Source of the DNA: Acidobacteriaceae bacterium
GTDB lineage: Bacteria > Acidobacteriota > Terriglobia > Terriglobales > Acidobacteriaceae
Assembly (NCBI GenBank): GCA_025462805.1
Contig: JAOAPJ010000153.1
Location: 1-7,922 of the forward strand
Length of the DNA: 7,922 bases
Direction: 5' to 3'
Positions within the stretch are counted from its first letter, which is position 1, and each line of letters begins with the position of its first letter. Positions 1 through 6,308 of the stretch are shown one piece after another. The position numbers and the translations under genes were made by a program. A model generated the notes under the pieces. It was not told the DNA's origin. It ran no database searches and saw only the letters and a program-made list of their open reading frames with translations.

Positions 1-1317
1 CAGGCGGGCATCCCTGAGACCCTGCGCTACACAGACAAGAAGGACTTCGGTCCACGAGTGGGCTTTGCCTGGCGTCCTCGCGGCAATGACAAGCTCGTTG
101 TTCGCGGTGGATGGGGGCGCTTCATCGAGCAGCCGCTCGGCTTCTCGCTCGTGTCTGGCTGGGCCGTGCACTCCAGCTTCCTGAATTACTCCTATCAGGG
201 CGTGGATCAGAGCGGGAACCCAACCATTGCCTTCCCAGCGCCCTTCTCATCGACAGTTGTATCGGGGGGCGCCTCCTTCCAGTACGCCTTTCCGGTCAGG
301 TACGTGGATCCGACAGTGCAGCAATGGAATCTGACACTCGAGCAGGACTTAGGACACGACATCGGTTTTCGTGCCTCCTATATCGGCAGTCACGGCTCGA
401 ATCTGGAGACATTTGTCGACCTCAACCAGGTTCCCGCGAACACCATCGGCTGGAGCGCCGCGTTTCCGCAGTATGCTCCGTATCAGAGCTGGGGATACAT
501 CCAGAGCATCGTGAACGGAGCGGAGAGCAACTACAACGCCATGAGTGTGGCTGCCAACAAACGCTTCGCCAATGGTCTTCAGTTCCAGAGCAGTTATGTG
601 TGGACAAGAGATCTGTCCAACGCCGGAGGATATGCTCCGTCCAGCATCCAGACGGAAGGAAACAGCAGCGGTGTCGCTTCAGACCGTTTCCACCTCGGGC
701 GGGATTACGGAAACGTTGCCTTCGACAGGCGGCACCGTTTCCTCACGACCTTCCTCTATGAACTACCCTTCGGCAAGGGCAAGGCCTTGGCCTACAATAG
801 CGGGCTGCTGAACACAGTCGGCGGAGGCTGGCAGGTAGGCGGGGTGGCTGTCCTACAGAGCGGCGCGTTTCTGACGCCCTATCAGACGACGACAGATCCG
901 GCGGGTACGAATATGTTGTCGAATGTGGGAGCCACCAGGGCCGATCGCGTTCCAAACACTGCGCTGTATGTGCATCGGACCTCCACCGCGAATGGGGATC
1001 CTGTGTATCTCAATTCCGGAGCGTTTACGGATCCTTCGAATAACGGTGGTGGCTTCGGCAATGCCGGTGTGGGGAGCGTGGTCGGTCCTGGCACAGAGAC
1101 GCTGTCCTTGTCGCTGATCAAGAAAACAGCTCTGAGTGAGGGCACAACGCTGTACTTTGGGGCGGAGGCCTCGAACCTCCTCAACCATCGCAATTACGAC
1201 ATACCGGACTTGAATGTCGATGACGGGCCGGGGTCCTTCGGCGTCATCACGGCACTACAATCGGCGGAGGGAGCTGGGCCTCGCAACATCGAGTTGACGG
1301 CCCGCATCGTATTCTGA
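1..1317 (+). CDS. TonB-dependent receptor, Oar-like, C-terminal part (5' end outside window)
   Basis: The reading frame is open from base 1 to the TGA at 1315-1317, so this is the last 438 residues of a longer protein; the GTG at 58 is internal. The family forms 22-stranded outer-membrane barrels that import substrates using TonB energy. The large Oar-like subgroup with an N-terminal carboxypeptidase-regulatory-like domain is greatly expanded in Acidobacteriota, usually with unknown (often glycan-related) substrates. Supporting motifs are the F-G-P-R-V-G-F-A-W strand at bases 46-72, the D-P-T-V-Q-Q-W-N-L strand at about 322-348 followed by Y-I-G-S-H-G, the V-N-K-R-F-like A-N-K-R-F-A-N-G-L-Q-F strand near 553-585, and F-D-R-R-H-R-F with L-P-F-G-K-G-K at 721-783. 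The protein ends in R-I-V-F; a terminal Phe is the usual Bam-recognised barrel end. The plug domain and signal peptide lie upstream and are not visible. The next gene on this strand starts 443 bases later, so an operon is unlikely. The substrate cannot be named. Confidence 0.93.
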   Translation, partial: QAGIPETLRYTDKKDFGPRVGFAWRPRGNDKLVVRGGWGRFIEQPLGFSLVSGWAVHSSFLNYSYQGVDQSGNPTIAFPAPFSSTVVSGGASFQYAFPVRYVDPTVQQWNLTLEQDLGHDIGFRASYIGSHGSNLETFVDLNQVPANTIGWSAAFPQYAPYQSWGYIQSIVNGAESNYNAMSVAANKRFANGLQFQSSYVWTRDLSNAGGYAPSSIQTEGNSSGVASDRFHLGRDYGNVAFDRRHRFLTTFLYELPFGKGKALAYNSGLLNTVGGGWQVGGVAVLQSGAFLTPYQTTTDPAGTNMLSNVGATRADRVPNTALYVHRTSTANGDPVYLNSGAFTDPSNNGGGFGNAGVGSVVGPGTETLSLSLIKKTALSEGTTLYFGAEASNLLNHRNYDIPDLNVDDGPGSFGVITALQSAEGAGPRNIELTARIVF

Positions 1318-1437
1318 GCCTGGTTGGTGCGGATAGAAGCAGAAAGACTTACTGATCCGACTCCTTGTTTCTTCCACCTCGGAGTGCATGTGGAATCAGA
1401 AACTTACTGGTTCAGCCGCCTCTGAGAAAGCACAGAC

Positions 1438-1501
1438 AGCTCAGAAGCCGCCCTTGGGCGGCCACTTCGGACTCTCCGAAGCGCCGGAGAATCTGAGAGC
1501 T
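1438..1501. other. Candidate structured RNA or DNA element: three-way junction of nested perfect inverted repeats
   Basis: Two perfect hairpins sit side by side. The first is GCCGCC / GGCGGC at 1447-1452 and 1457-1462, closing a CTTG tetraloop. The second is CTTCGGA / TCCGAAG at 1465-1471 and 1475-1481, closing a CTC loop. They are enclosed by an outer helix pairing AGCTC (1438-1442) with GAGCT (1497-1501) and AGA (1443-1445) with TCT (1492-1494), leaving a 2-base bulge; CTCAGA/TCTGAG is an alternative continuous register. Together they make a compact three-way junction. It could be a 3' UTR element of the receptor, a leader or small RNA before the response regulator, or a dispersed palindromic repeat. 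No T-tract follows, which argues against a simple terminator. The strand is unknown. The pairing is read directly from the sequence; an RNA role is inference. Confidence 0.4.
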
Positions 1502-1584
1502 ACTCCGGGTGAGAGTTGGCGCCAGAGCCCAACCATCTGCAGCCGCCGAACACGGGCGAGGCTGGCTGGAACGACGGCCTGCTT

Positions 1585-1634
1585 GGGTTGAAAGAACCCG
1601 CCGCGGCTTATGTTGCCGGGGTGAACATCGCGGC
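1585..1634. other. Two adjacent inverted repeats (hairpin candidates)
   Basis: A GGGTT-GAAAG-AACCC hairpin lies at 1585-1599. It is followed directly by a longer arm pair: GCCGCG (1600-1605) and ATGTT (1610-1614) pair with the continuous stretch AACATCGCGGC (1624-1634). This makes an 11-bp helix with a 4-base bulge and a 9-base loop. With the element at 1438-1501 these may form one larger folded region ahead of the response-regulator gene. No T-run follows. In GC-rich DNA short arms arise by chance, so the 11-bp helix is the more meaningful of the two. Confidence 0.3.
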
Positions 1635-1698
1635 CCGGTAAGTTACTTTGGTGTGCAAAACGCACTCACCGTAGCCATTCCTAGCGCATCGTACACCC

Positions 1699-1726
1699 TT
1701 GAATACTGCTAGCTTCGAGGTATCCC
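1699..1726 (+). promoter_or_regulatory. Weak promoter candidate for the response-regulator gene
   Basis: TTGAAT at 1699-1704 and TATCCC at 1721-1726 are separated by 16 bases. The -35 is reasonable, but the -10 matches TATAAT at only its first three positions. It is the best sigma70-like pair seen shortly before the start at 1761; the true promoter may be elsewhere. Confidence 0.18.
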
Positions 1727-1760
1727 TGGCGGATATCAAGCACCGCGAGCTGCGAACAGA

Positions 1761-2150
1761 ATGCAACAGATACGCATACTAATAGCTGACGATCACACTG
1801 CGATTCGGGAAGCAGTGCGATGGGCCCTTAGCAGGCGGCCGCATTGGACGGTGTGCGGTGAGGCTGTAGACGGGTGGGATGCTCTTGAAAAGGCGGTATT
1901 GCTGAAGCCTGACGTGGTCATTCTTGATGTGCGCATGCCAAATCTTGGTGGCCTAGAGGCTGCTCCGCTGATCAAGGCTAAGCTCCCTGATACACAGATC
2001 ATCATTCTCAGTCAGTATGAAGCTGCGGAGTCGCTTCCTCGCGCACTAGAGGCTGGCGCGTGCGGGTGCGTTTCGAAAGGGGACATGCATCGCGAGCTGC
2101 TGCCGGCCATCGAAGCTGCAATTCAGCAAGATCGTCATCGTCGGGAGTGA
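1761..2150 (+). CDS. Stand-alone receiver-domain response regulator (CheY-like, NarL/FixJ-type receiver)
   Basis: This 129-residue protein is almost exactly one receiver domain (residues 4-122). It would act in the cytoplasm by taking phosphate from a histidine kinase onto Asp56. Visible landmarks are the acidic pair D10-D11 in L-I-A-D-D-H, phospho-acceptor D56 in V-I-L-D-V-R-M-P, S84 at the switch Ser/Thr position, and K106 in V-S-K-G-D, so the phosphorylation site is complete. The sequence resembles NarL/FixJ receivers, but no LuxR-type helix-turn-helix follows: the frame ends at 2148-2150 and the convergent gene's stop lies 38 bases on. Output must come from protein contacts. ATG 1761 is the only start available after the in-frame TAG at 1710-1712; the ribosome binding site is poor (at best GAG at 1747-1749). 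The natural partners by position are the CheB-CheR-PAS protein and the kinase at the other end of the window, but neither pairing is shown by sequence. Confidence 0.93.
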   Translation: MQQIRILIADDHTAIREAVRWALSRRPHWTVCGEAVDGWDALEKAVLLKPDVVILDVRMPNLGGLEAAPLIKAKLPDTQIIILSQYEAAESLPRALEAGACGCVSKGDMHRELLPAIEAAIQQDRHRRE

Positions 2151-2188
2151 GATAGTCCTCAACAAGAACACGCCACCCGCCCGACTCA

Positions 2189-5188
2189 CTACCGTTTGGC
2201 TCCATTTGCTTTCTTTTCCGTGATGTCCGCAATAGCCAAAATGATCAGTTGACGGCCTGCCTGAGGCTCGACCCGGCGAGCATTAAGGACCATCTTCCTC
2301 AATCCCAAACGAAGGAACTCATGCTCGAGTTCGAAATCGTCTATGCGGGAGTTGTTCTGGCTCATATCTTCGAAAAGCGAGCGTAGGCGCGGGATATTCC
2401 ATTGACCATTGCCGAGCTCGTAGACCAGCCGATTTTCGGTTTCCTCCCGCGAGACATGAAAGGCCTTATAGAAGGCGCGGTTCGCTGTCGTCACCTTCAA
2501 CGCTGCATCTAGGATCATCATCGGTTCGCGGGCGTTCTCGATCAACGCGTCTGCATACACTCGAGTCTGGTCCAGGGTCCGCTTCAGTGAATCCACATCC
2601 TGAAAGCTGATGACCGCACCGTCAATCTTGTTGTCCCATGTCTTATAAGGGCGCACACGCAGGAGATGCCATCTGCCGCCCTCGTGCTCTTGCACTTCCC
2701 TTTCCTGAAGAGTGGCCGTATCGACGGTCTCTCGAACAATCTGCGCGAGATTGTCAAAATCGAGATTGGGACGGATCTCCCCCACACGGCGGCCGATGTC
2801 TGCAGGGATCAGATTGAGAAGTCTCTGGGCAGGAGGGGTGAAACGGCGAATCCGTAAGTCATTCCCGACCATCACGACAGGAATATTGACATTGCCGAGC
2901 AGGTTTGTCAGATCATTGTTGACCACGCCGAGCTCAATATTGCGATTTTGCAGTTCCTCATTCAGAGTCGTAAGTTCTTCATTGCTGGACTGCAGTTCCT
3001 CTTTGGCTGTCTCCAATTCTTCATTTGTGCTCTGCAATTCTTCGTTGGCAGACAGTATCTCCTCATTCGCAGATTTGAACTCCTCCATCGTAGTCTCGTG
3101 ATCTTCAATCAAAAGTTGAAGCTGCTCTCGCAGCTGGGCCACCTCTTGAGCCAGGCGCACATTCTCACGCGAGACGGTGGTCTGTTTGTGGAGAGCCTTC
3201 TTGGTCGCGTGTTTTCCGGTAAGGCCAGCCGCCAGCAGCGGAGTTGCGTCCTGGAAGACGACCGCATAAACCCGTTCGTGGAGACTTTGGCCTTGGACGG
3301 GGATAACGTCCAGATTCACCTCTTTCGTTTCCCCGTTCGATTTGACGAAAACCCTTTCTTTCCGCACGATGGCATTGCTCTTGCGAGCCTTGTTGATTGC
3401 GGCACGAAGGTCGATGAGCAGGCCTTCGCGCGCCATCTTCGACAGGCTGAACGTAGGGCTTCCGGAAGCGGGCTCGAGATATGCGCCCGTTCGCCCACGG
3501 AACTGCACGATATCCATCTGCTCATTCACAACGATGCTTGCGGGAACGAAGCGGTTGAGCAACACCCGTTCCACGTTTCTTTCTACGCTCAGAGCAGCCT
3601 GGCTAGCCCTTTCAGGACTAGTTTCCGGTTTGCGGGTGGGGTAATCGGCACCGCCAAAGTAAGTAATTAGACGAGGAGCAGTGCTCTTCTTTTGGTAGAT
3701 TTTTTGTCTTTTGTTGATCAGGGTGAAGTGATCGGTAAATGCTCCCAGGCTCTCCGATCCTCCCAGCAGGAGGTATCCCTTCGGTTTCAACGCATAGTGA
3801 AAGGTGGGTATAACGCGTTTCTGCAACGCTGGCCCCAAGTAGATGAGCAAGTTGCGGCAGCTGATTAAGTCAATGTTCGAGAACGGAGGGTCTTTCGTCA
3901 CGTTCTGCTTTGCGAAAACACAAATTTCGCGGATTGACTTGCTAATCTGATATCCGCCGTCTACTGGCTGAAAAAAATTCGAACGCCGCTCCACGGACAC
4001 GTCAGCGATTGCGGCTTCGGAATACAGGCCGCTGCGGGCACGGTCGAGTGCCACCTCACTGATATCGGTCGCAAAGATTTGCAAACCCTTACTGATAATT
4101 GCTCCGGGCGGGCTCTTACGAGTTTTCTCCCACAAGCACTCCAGAAGCACAATCGCAATCGAATAGGCCTCCTCGCCCGTTGAGCATCCGGGAATCCAAA
4201 TCCGAATGGGGGCTTCGTTCACTTTGCGCTCCTGCAACAGACTTGGAAAGATATCCTGCGCGAGCGCGTCGAAAGCTTCTTTGTCCCTGAAGAATCCCGT
4301 CACGTTGATGAGGATGTCCCGGTAGAGTTCATTCAACTCGTCCGGATTCGCCTCGATGTGGCGCAGGTACTCCTTCAGATTCTCCAGGCGGTGAACGACC
4401 ATTCGTCTCTTGATGCGACGTTGGAGGGTTGTTTGTTTGTAGTATTCAAAATCGACTCCAGAAGCTGCCCGAACCAAGGAGAGCAGTTCTCCGAGATCGG
4501 CATCCTCGCCGAGCGGGAGCAATTCATGTGCGACTTCTGCGAGGAACGGATGTCTTCCGATACGGACCAGTTCCCGCGCACTAGCTTCGGGACTCAAAAC
4601 AATATCAATGGCCCCAGAGGCGATGGCGTTGCGGGGCATGCCTGCGAACTTGGCGGATGCTTCATTCTGCGCAAAGGTTATACCGCCTGCCGCCTTGATT
4701 GCCCGGCAGCCATCGGTTCCATCCGTCGCTGTACCAGATAGGACCACGCCAATGCCTCGGGTGCCCGCCTCAGCGGCCAGAGAGTGGAAGAAAAGATCAA
4801 TCGGTAGGTGTTGTCCACTAGGAGCCCTCGATCCCAATCGGAGTGAGTTCCCCTTGATTGTCATTGAAGCGTTGGGAGGGATGACGTACACGTGATCGGG
4901 TTTGACTTCTATCCCGTCCGTCACTTCGGAGACCGGAAGGTTACTAAACCGGGATAACATTGCAGGCAGCGAACCTGCAGAAGTTGGATCGAGGTGCTGC
5001 ACGATCACGAAAGCCATCCCGGTCTTCGGCGGCAATCCTGGCAGGAGGTGGGACAATGCCTCGAACCCTCCCGCCGAAGCCCCGATCCCGACGATGGGGA
5101 ACGACGACTTCGGCCGGGGCCTGCTTGGGTTCGAAGCTGCCGTCTCCGGAGAGAGGCGCCTCGATTTCTTGGATGAGTTCCGTTTCAT
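2189..5188 (-). CDS. CheB-CheR-PAS fusion signalling protein without a kinase domain
   Basis: This 999-residue cytoplasmic protein joins a CheB methylesterase to a CheR methyltransferase and PAS sensors. CheB spans about residues 30-205, with the triad S38 (G-A-S-A-G-G), H65 (V-Q-H-L-D) and D156 (T-A-T-D-G-T-D-G). The N-terminal CheR helices are at about 230-290; the CheR SAM-binding domain is at about 293-485, with T-G-F-F-R-D (297-302), G-C-S-T-G-E-E-A-Y-S (334-343), A-T-D-I (373-376) and S-C-R-N-L-L-I-Y (443-450). A PAS-like segment (about 530-640) leads to a long N-E-E-L-type coiled coil (about 668-755), then PAS at about 756-863 and PAS at about 868-990. The CheB receiver domain is absent, as is usual in these fusions. 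Related proteins often continue into a histidine kinase; here the stop follows A-D-I-T-E-K-K by six residues. ATG 5188 has no clear Shine-Dalgarno sequence. The XRE/S24 gene lies 148 bases upstream on the same strand. Whether the targets are chemoreceptors is unknown; none is in view. Confidence 0.93.
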   Translation of the reverse strand: MKRNSSKKSRRLSPETAASNPSRPRPKSSFPIVGIGASAGGFEALSHLLPGLPPKTGMAFVIVQHLDPTSAGSLPAMLSRFSNLPVSEVTDGIEVKPDHVYVIPPNASMTIKGNSLRLGSRAPSGQHLPIDLFFHSLAAEAGTRGIGVVLSGTATDGTDGCRAIKAAGGITFAQNEASAKFAGMPRNAIASGAIDIVLSPEASARELVRIGRHPFLAEVAHELLPLGEDADLGELLSLVRAASGVDFEYYKQTTLQRRIKRRMVVHRLENLKEYLRHIEANPDELNELYRDILINVTGFFRDKEAFDALAQDIFPSLLQERKVNEAPIRIWIPGCSTGEEAYSIAIVLLECLWEKTRKSPPGAIISKGLQIFATDISEVALDRARSGLYSEAAIADVSVERRSNFFQPVDGGYQISKSIREICVFAKQNVTKDPPFSNIDLISCRNLLIYLGPALQKRVIPTFHYALKPKGYLLLGGSESLGAFTDHFTLINKRQKIYQKKSTAPRLITYFGGADYPTRKPETSPERASQAALSVERNVERVLLNRFVPASIVVNEQMDIVQFRGRTGAYLEPASGSPTFSLSKMAREGLLIDLRAAINKARKSNAIVRKERVFVKSNGETKEVNLDVIPVQGQSLHERVYAVVFQDATPLLAAGLTGKHATKKALHKQTTVSRENVRLAQEVAQLREQLQLLIEDHETTMEEFKSANEEILSANEELQSTNEELETAKEELQSSNEELTTLNEELQNRNIELGVVNNDLTNLLGNVNIPVVMVGNDLRIRRFTPPAQRLLNLIPADIGRRVGEIRPNLDFDNLAQIVRETVDTATLQEREVQEHEGGRWHLLRVRPYKTWDNKIDGAVISFQDVDSLKRTLDQTRVYADALIENAREPMMILDAALKVTTANRAFYKAFHVSREETENRLVYELGNGQWNIPRLRSLFEDMSQNNSRIDDFELEHEFLRLGLRKMVLNARRVEPQAGRQLIILAIADITEKKANGAKR
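2950..3084 (-). repeat. 21-base periodic coding repeat (heptads of the coiled coil in the CheB-CheR-PAS protein)
   Basis: About six degenerate 21-base units encode successive heptads of the type x-x-x-N-E-E-L (N-E-E-I, N-E-E-L, N-E-E-L, K-E-E-L, N-E-E-L, N-E-E-L). Codons vary between units, so this is protein-level periodicity kept by selection, not a recent DNA expansion. The helix links the CheR half to the PAS half and probably mediates dimerisation and signal transmission. Confidence 0.75.
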
Positions 5189-5264
5189 CGTTTTTCGAAG
5201 TAACCCGGCGCGATGCTCCCCTCACAAGACAAGCATCCGTCAGTCGATCGGGATTCTCAACAAA

Positions 5265-5293
5265 ATACTGGGGTTAGGCTCCCGTCAGGTCAA
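5265..5293 (-). promoter_or_regulatory. Possible internal promoter for the CheB-CheR-PAS gene
   Basis: Read on the minus strand, TTGACC (5288-5293) is followed after 17 bases by CAGTAT (5265-5270), or alternatively TATTTT (5262-5267) after 20 bases. The -35 is good and the -10 is poor. It lies in the 148-base gap after the XRE/S24 gene, so the large gene may have its own promoter as well as read-through. Confidence 0.28.
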
Positions 5294-5336
5294 CGCCCCG
5301 GGCTCCGCCACTGAACAATGCAGGAGTCAGATTTGA

Positions 5337-6101
5337 CTACGGAGCCGCAGAGATCCACCACAGCACTCTCGCCACGATGCGCCAGCCGCTATTTCTGGCA
5401 AGGATAACCGGCTCGTACGAGCGATCCTCTGATTCCAGAACGTTGAGCCTTTCATAGCGGCGAAGATTCGAGACGCACAGGCCTTTGTGTTCGTGCGCTG
5501 CCACCACCACCTTGCCGATCAGGAGCTCGGGATCATTTTGAAATGAATCTACGGCCAGAATGTCACCCTGACGAATGACCGGTTCCATCGAATGGCCGCG
5601 AACTCTGAGCAAGCTGGTGTATTCGGGATTCGGACACCAATCGGCCGGCGCGCCCATCGTTCTGTCGGCCGGGATTCTATCCAAACTGAGCTTCCTGTTT
5701 CCGTAGGTTCCGTGTGCGCCGGCGACCGCCCGCAACACAGGTAGAGAAACCAACCTGGTGTTCGCTCGTCCGGCACCGGCGCGTGCCTGCTCCAGGTCGA
5801 GAGCACCAAGGTCGCGGCCCGACCTCTCCTTGCCAAGATTCAGAGCGCGTGCAACATCTTCTTTGCGCAAGCCCGCCCGTTCCCAAAAGAACCATGCCCT
5901 GGTCCTTTCCGCCATCCTGCCCAACTGAATGTAATATTCGGCGGAAGGTGCCATCAAACCGCGCTCCCAGCGGGAAATTGTCATCGCGGAGCACTCCAGA
6001 CGCCTGCCAAACTCTCCCTGGCTAACCCCAAGCCGCTCGCGCAGAGATGTAATCTGTCGGGCCCATTCCGGCAACTGCTTCTGCTTTTCCTGAGTGCCCA
6101 C
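5337..6101 (-). CDS. XRE-family helix-turn-helix regulator with S24 (LexA/CI-like) C-terminal domain
   Basis: The 254-residue protein has an N-terminal XRE helix-turn-helix at about residues 17-62 (S-Q-G-E-F-G-R-R-L, then T-I-S-R-W-E-R-G). After a linker comes an S24-type domain at about 117-250. The nucleophile Ser171 is in G-H-S-M-E-P, followed by G-D-I-L-A-V-D, typical of LexA, UmuD and CI. A V-A-G stretch (A127-G128) resembles the LexA Ala-Gly cleavage bond. In the strand I-G-K-V-V-V-A-A through C-V-S-N-L-R-R, the position of the LexA catalytic Lys (V-K-R-L) appears to hold Ser211, so self-cleavage may be lost; K206 is close but out of register by eye. The start is GTG at 6099-6101, preceded by GGAG five bases upstream (6107-6110). 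The kinase gene is divergent, 207 bases away, and the CheB-CheR-PAS gene lies downstream. A DNA-binding, probably autoregulating, role is inferred; its ligand and targets are unknown. No phage genes surround it. Confidence 0.88.
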   Translation of the reverse strand: MGTQEKQKQLPEWARQITSLRERLGVSQGEFGRRLECSAMTISRWERGLMAPSAEYYIQLGRMAERTRAWFFWERAGLRKEDVARALNLGKERSGRDLGALDLEQARAGAGRANTRLVSLPVLRAVAGAHGTYGNRKLSLDRIPADRTMGAPADWCPNPEYTSLLRVRGHSMEPVIRQGDILAVDSFQNDPELLIGKVVVAAHEHKGLCVSNLRRYERLNVLESEDRSYEPVILARNSGWRIVARVLWWISAAP

Positions 6102-6106
6102 GTGGG

Positions 6107-6110
6107 CTCC
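6107..6110 (-). promoter_or_regulatory. Ribosome binding site of the XRE/S24 gene
   Basis: GGAG on the minus strand lies five bases before the GTG at 6099-6101. It supports this GTG as the start, placing the helix-turn-helix about 16 residues in, which is normal for the family. Confidence 0.55.
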
Positions 6111-6249
6111 GATTCAGCACTGCGCCATCGCCACCAGCGCTGATTGGATCATCAAACAGCTCTGTGCGGTCGTTTGTATCGTAGCACCGTACGTCAGTCG
6201 GATCTCTATTGCACCCAGCGGACTACGGTGGAACTCAGGTGAGAGCTTC

Positions 6250-6279
6250 ATAACATTGAAGTTCTAACTTTTTTGTTAT
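6250..6279. promoter_or_regulatory. 30-base nested dyad, candidate operator in the divergent intergenic region
   Basis: The inner arms AAGTT (6259-6263) and AACTT (6266-6270) and the outer arms ATAAC (6250-6254) and GTTAT (6275-6279) are both perfect and share the same centre between 6264 and 6265. Counting the A-T pair at 6255/6274, 11 of 14 arm positions are complementary. Size and symmetry suit a dimeric helix-turn-helix repressor. It ends 29 bases before the kinase ATG and overlaps that gene's best promoter candidate. The adjacent divergent XRE/S24 protein is the obvious candidate binder (inference). A terminator is less likely because no gene transcribes into this site from either side. 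Confidence 0.45.
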
Positions 6280-6282
6280 AGC
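6256..6282 (+). promoter_or_regulatory. Candidate promoter of the sensor-kinase gene, overlapping the dyad
   Basis: TTGAAG at 6256-6261 and TATAGC at 6277-6282 are 15 bases apart, slightly short of the preferred 17, in the only AT-rich patch of the divergent region. Transcription from it would give a 5' UTR of about 20 bases carrying the AGGAG ribosome binding site. Confidence 0.3.
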
Positions 6283-6299
6283 GTAGCGAACACGACACT

Positions 6300-6304
6300 A
6301 GGAG
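6300..6304 (+). promoter_or_regulatory. Ribosome binding site of the sensor-kinase gene
   Basis: AGGAG lies four bases before ATG 6309. An in-frame TAG at 6279-6281 blocks any earlier start, so the start is firmly placed. Confidence 0.7.
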
Positions 6305-6308
6305 CCAC

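Larger units (their letters stand above)
1318..1760. other. 443-base intergenic region, no convincing gene, rich in inverted repeats
   Basis: Short open frames occur (for example 1388-1591 and 1509-1712 on +, 1441-1665 on -), but none shows a recognisable domain or a good ribosome binding site, and they overlap one another. What stands out is secondary-structure potential: a three-way-junction candidate at 1438-1501, a GTTGG/CCAAC arm pair at 1515-1533, GGGTT/AACCC at 1585-1599, and a bulged 11-bp helix at 1600-1634. No hairpin is followed by a run of T on either strand, so a classical intrinsic terminator for the receptor gene was not found. A short imperfect direct repeat containing CTTACTG occurs at 1348-1354 and 1403-1409. 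The last 60 bases before 1761 carry only a weak promoter candidate. Confidence 0.7.

Noticed and set aside
58..1317. GTG at 58 as the true start of the receptor gene
   Set aside because: The frame is open to base 1 and the preceding residues (Y-T-D-K-K-D-F-G-P-R) are part of a conserved barrel motif, so the gene continues upstream of the window.
1447..1481. Intrinsic terminator of the receptor gene
   Set aside because: The hairpins are strong but no T-run follows on either strand, and they lie about 130 bases past the stop codon; a structured element fits better, though factor-assisted termination cannot be excluded.
1388..1712. Small open frames of 67-74 codons in the intergenic region
   Set aside because: They overlap each other on both strands, lack good ribosome binding sites and recognisable features, and coincide with the inverted repeats.
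2948..3670. 240-codon open frame on the plus strand
   Set aside because: It lies wholly antisense to the coiled-coil and PAS-like part of the CheB-CheR-PAS gene, shows no recognisable domain, and its Leu/Phe-rich start is the mirror of the N-E-E-L heptads.
5325..5338. AGTCA-GATT-TGACT inverted repeat at the end of the XRE/S24 gene
   Set aside because: Arms of only five bases, overlapping the stop codon, with no T-run; likely chance.
5337..6101. Prophage CI repressor marking an integrated phage
   Set aside because: No integrase, Cro, excisionase or structural phage gene is nearby; the neighbours are signalling genes, so a chromosomal XRE/S24 regulator is more likely.
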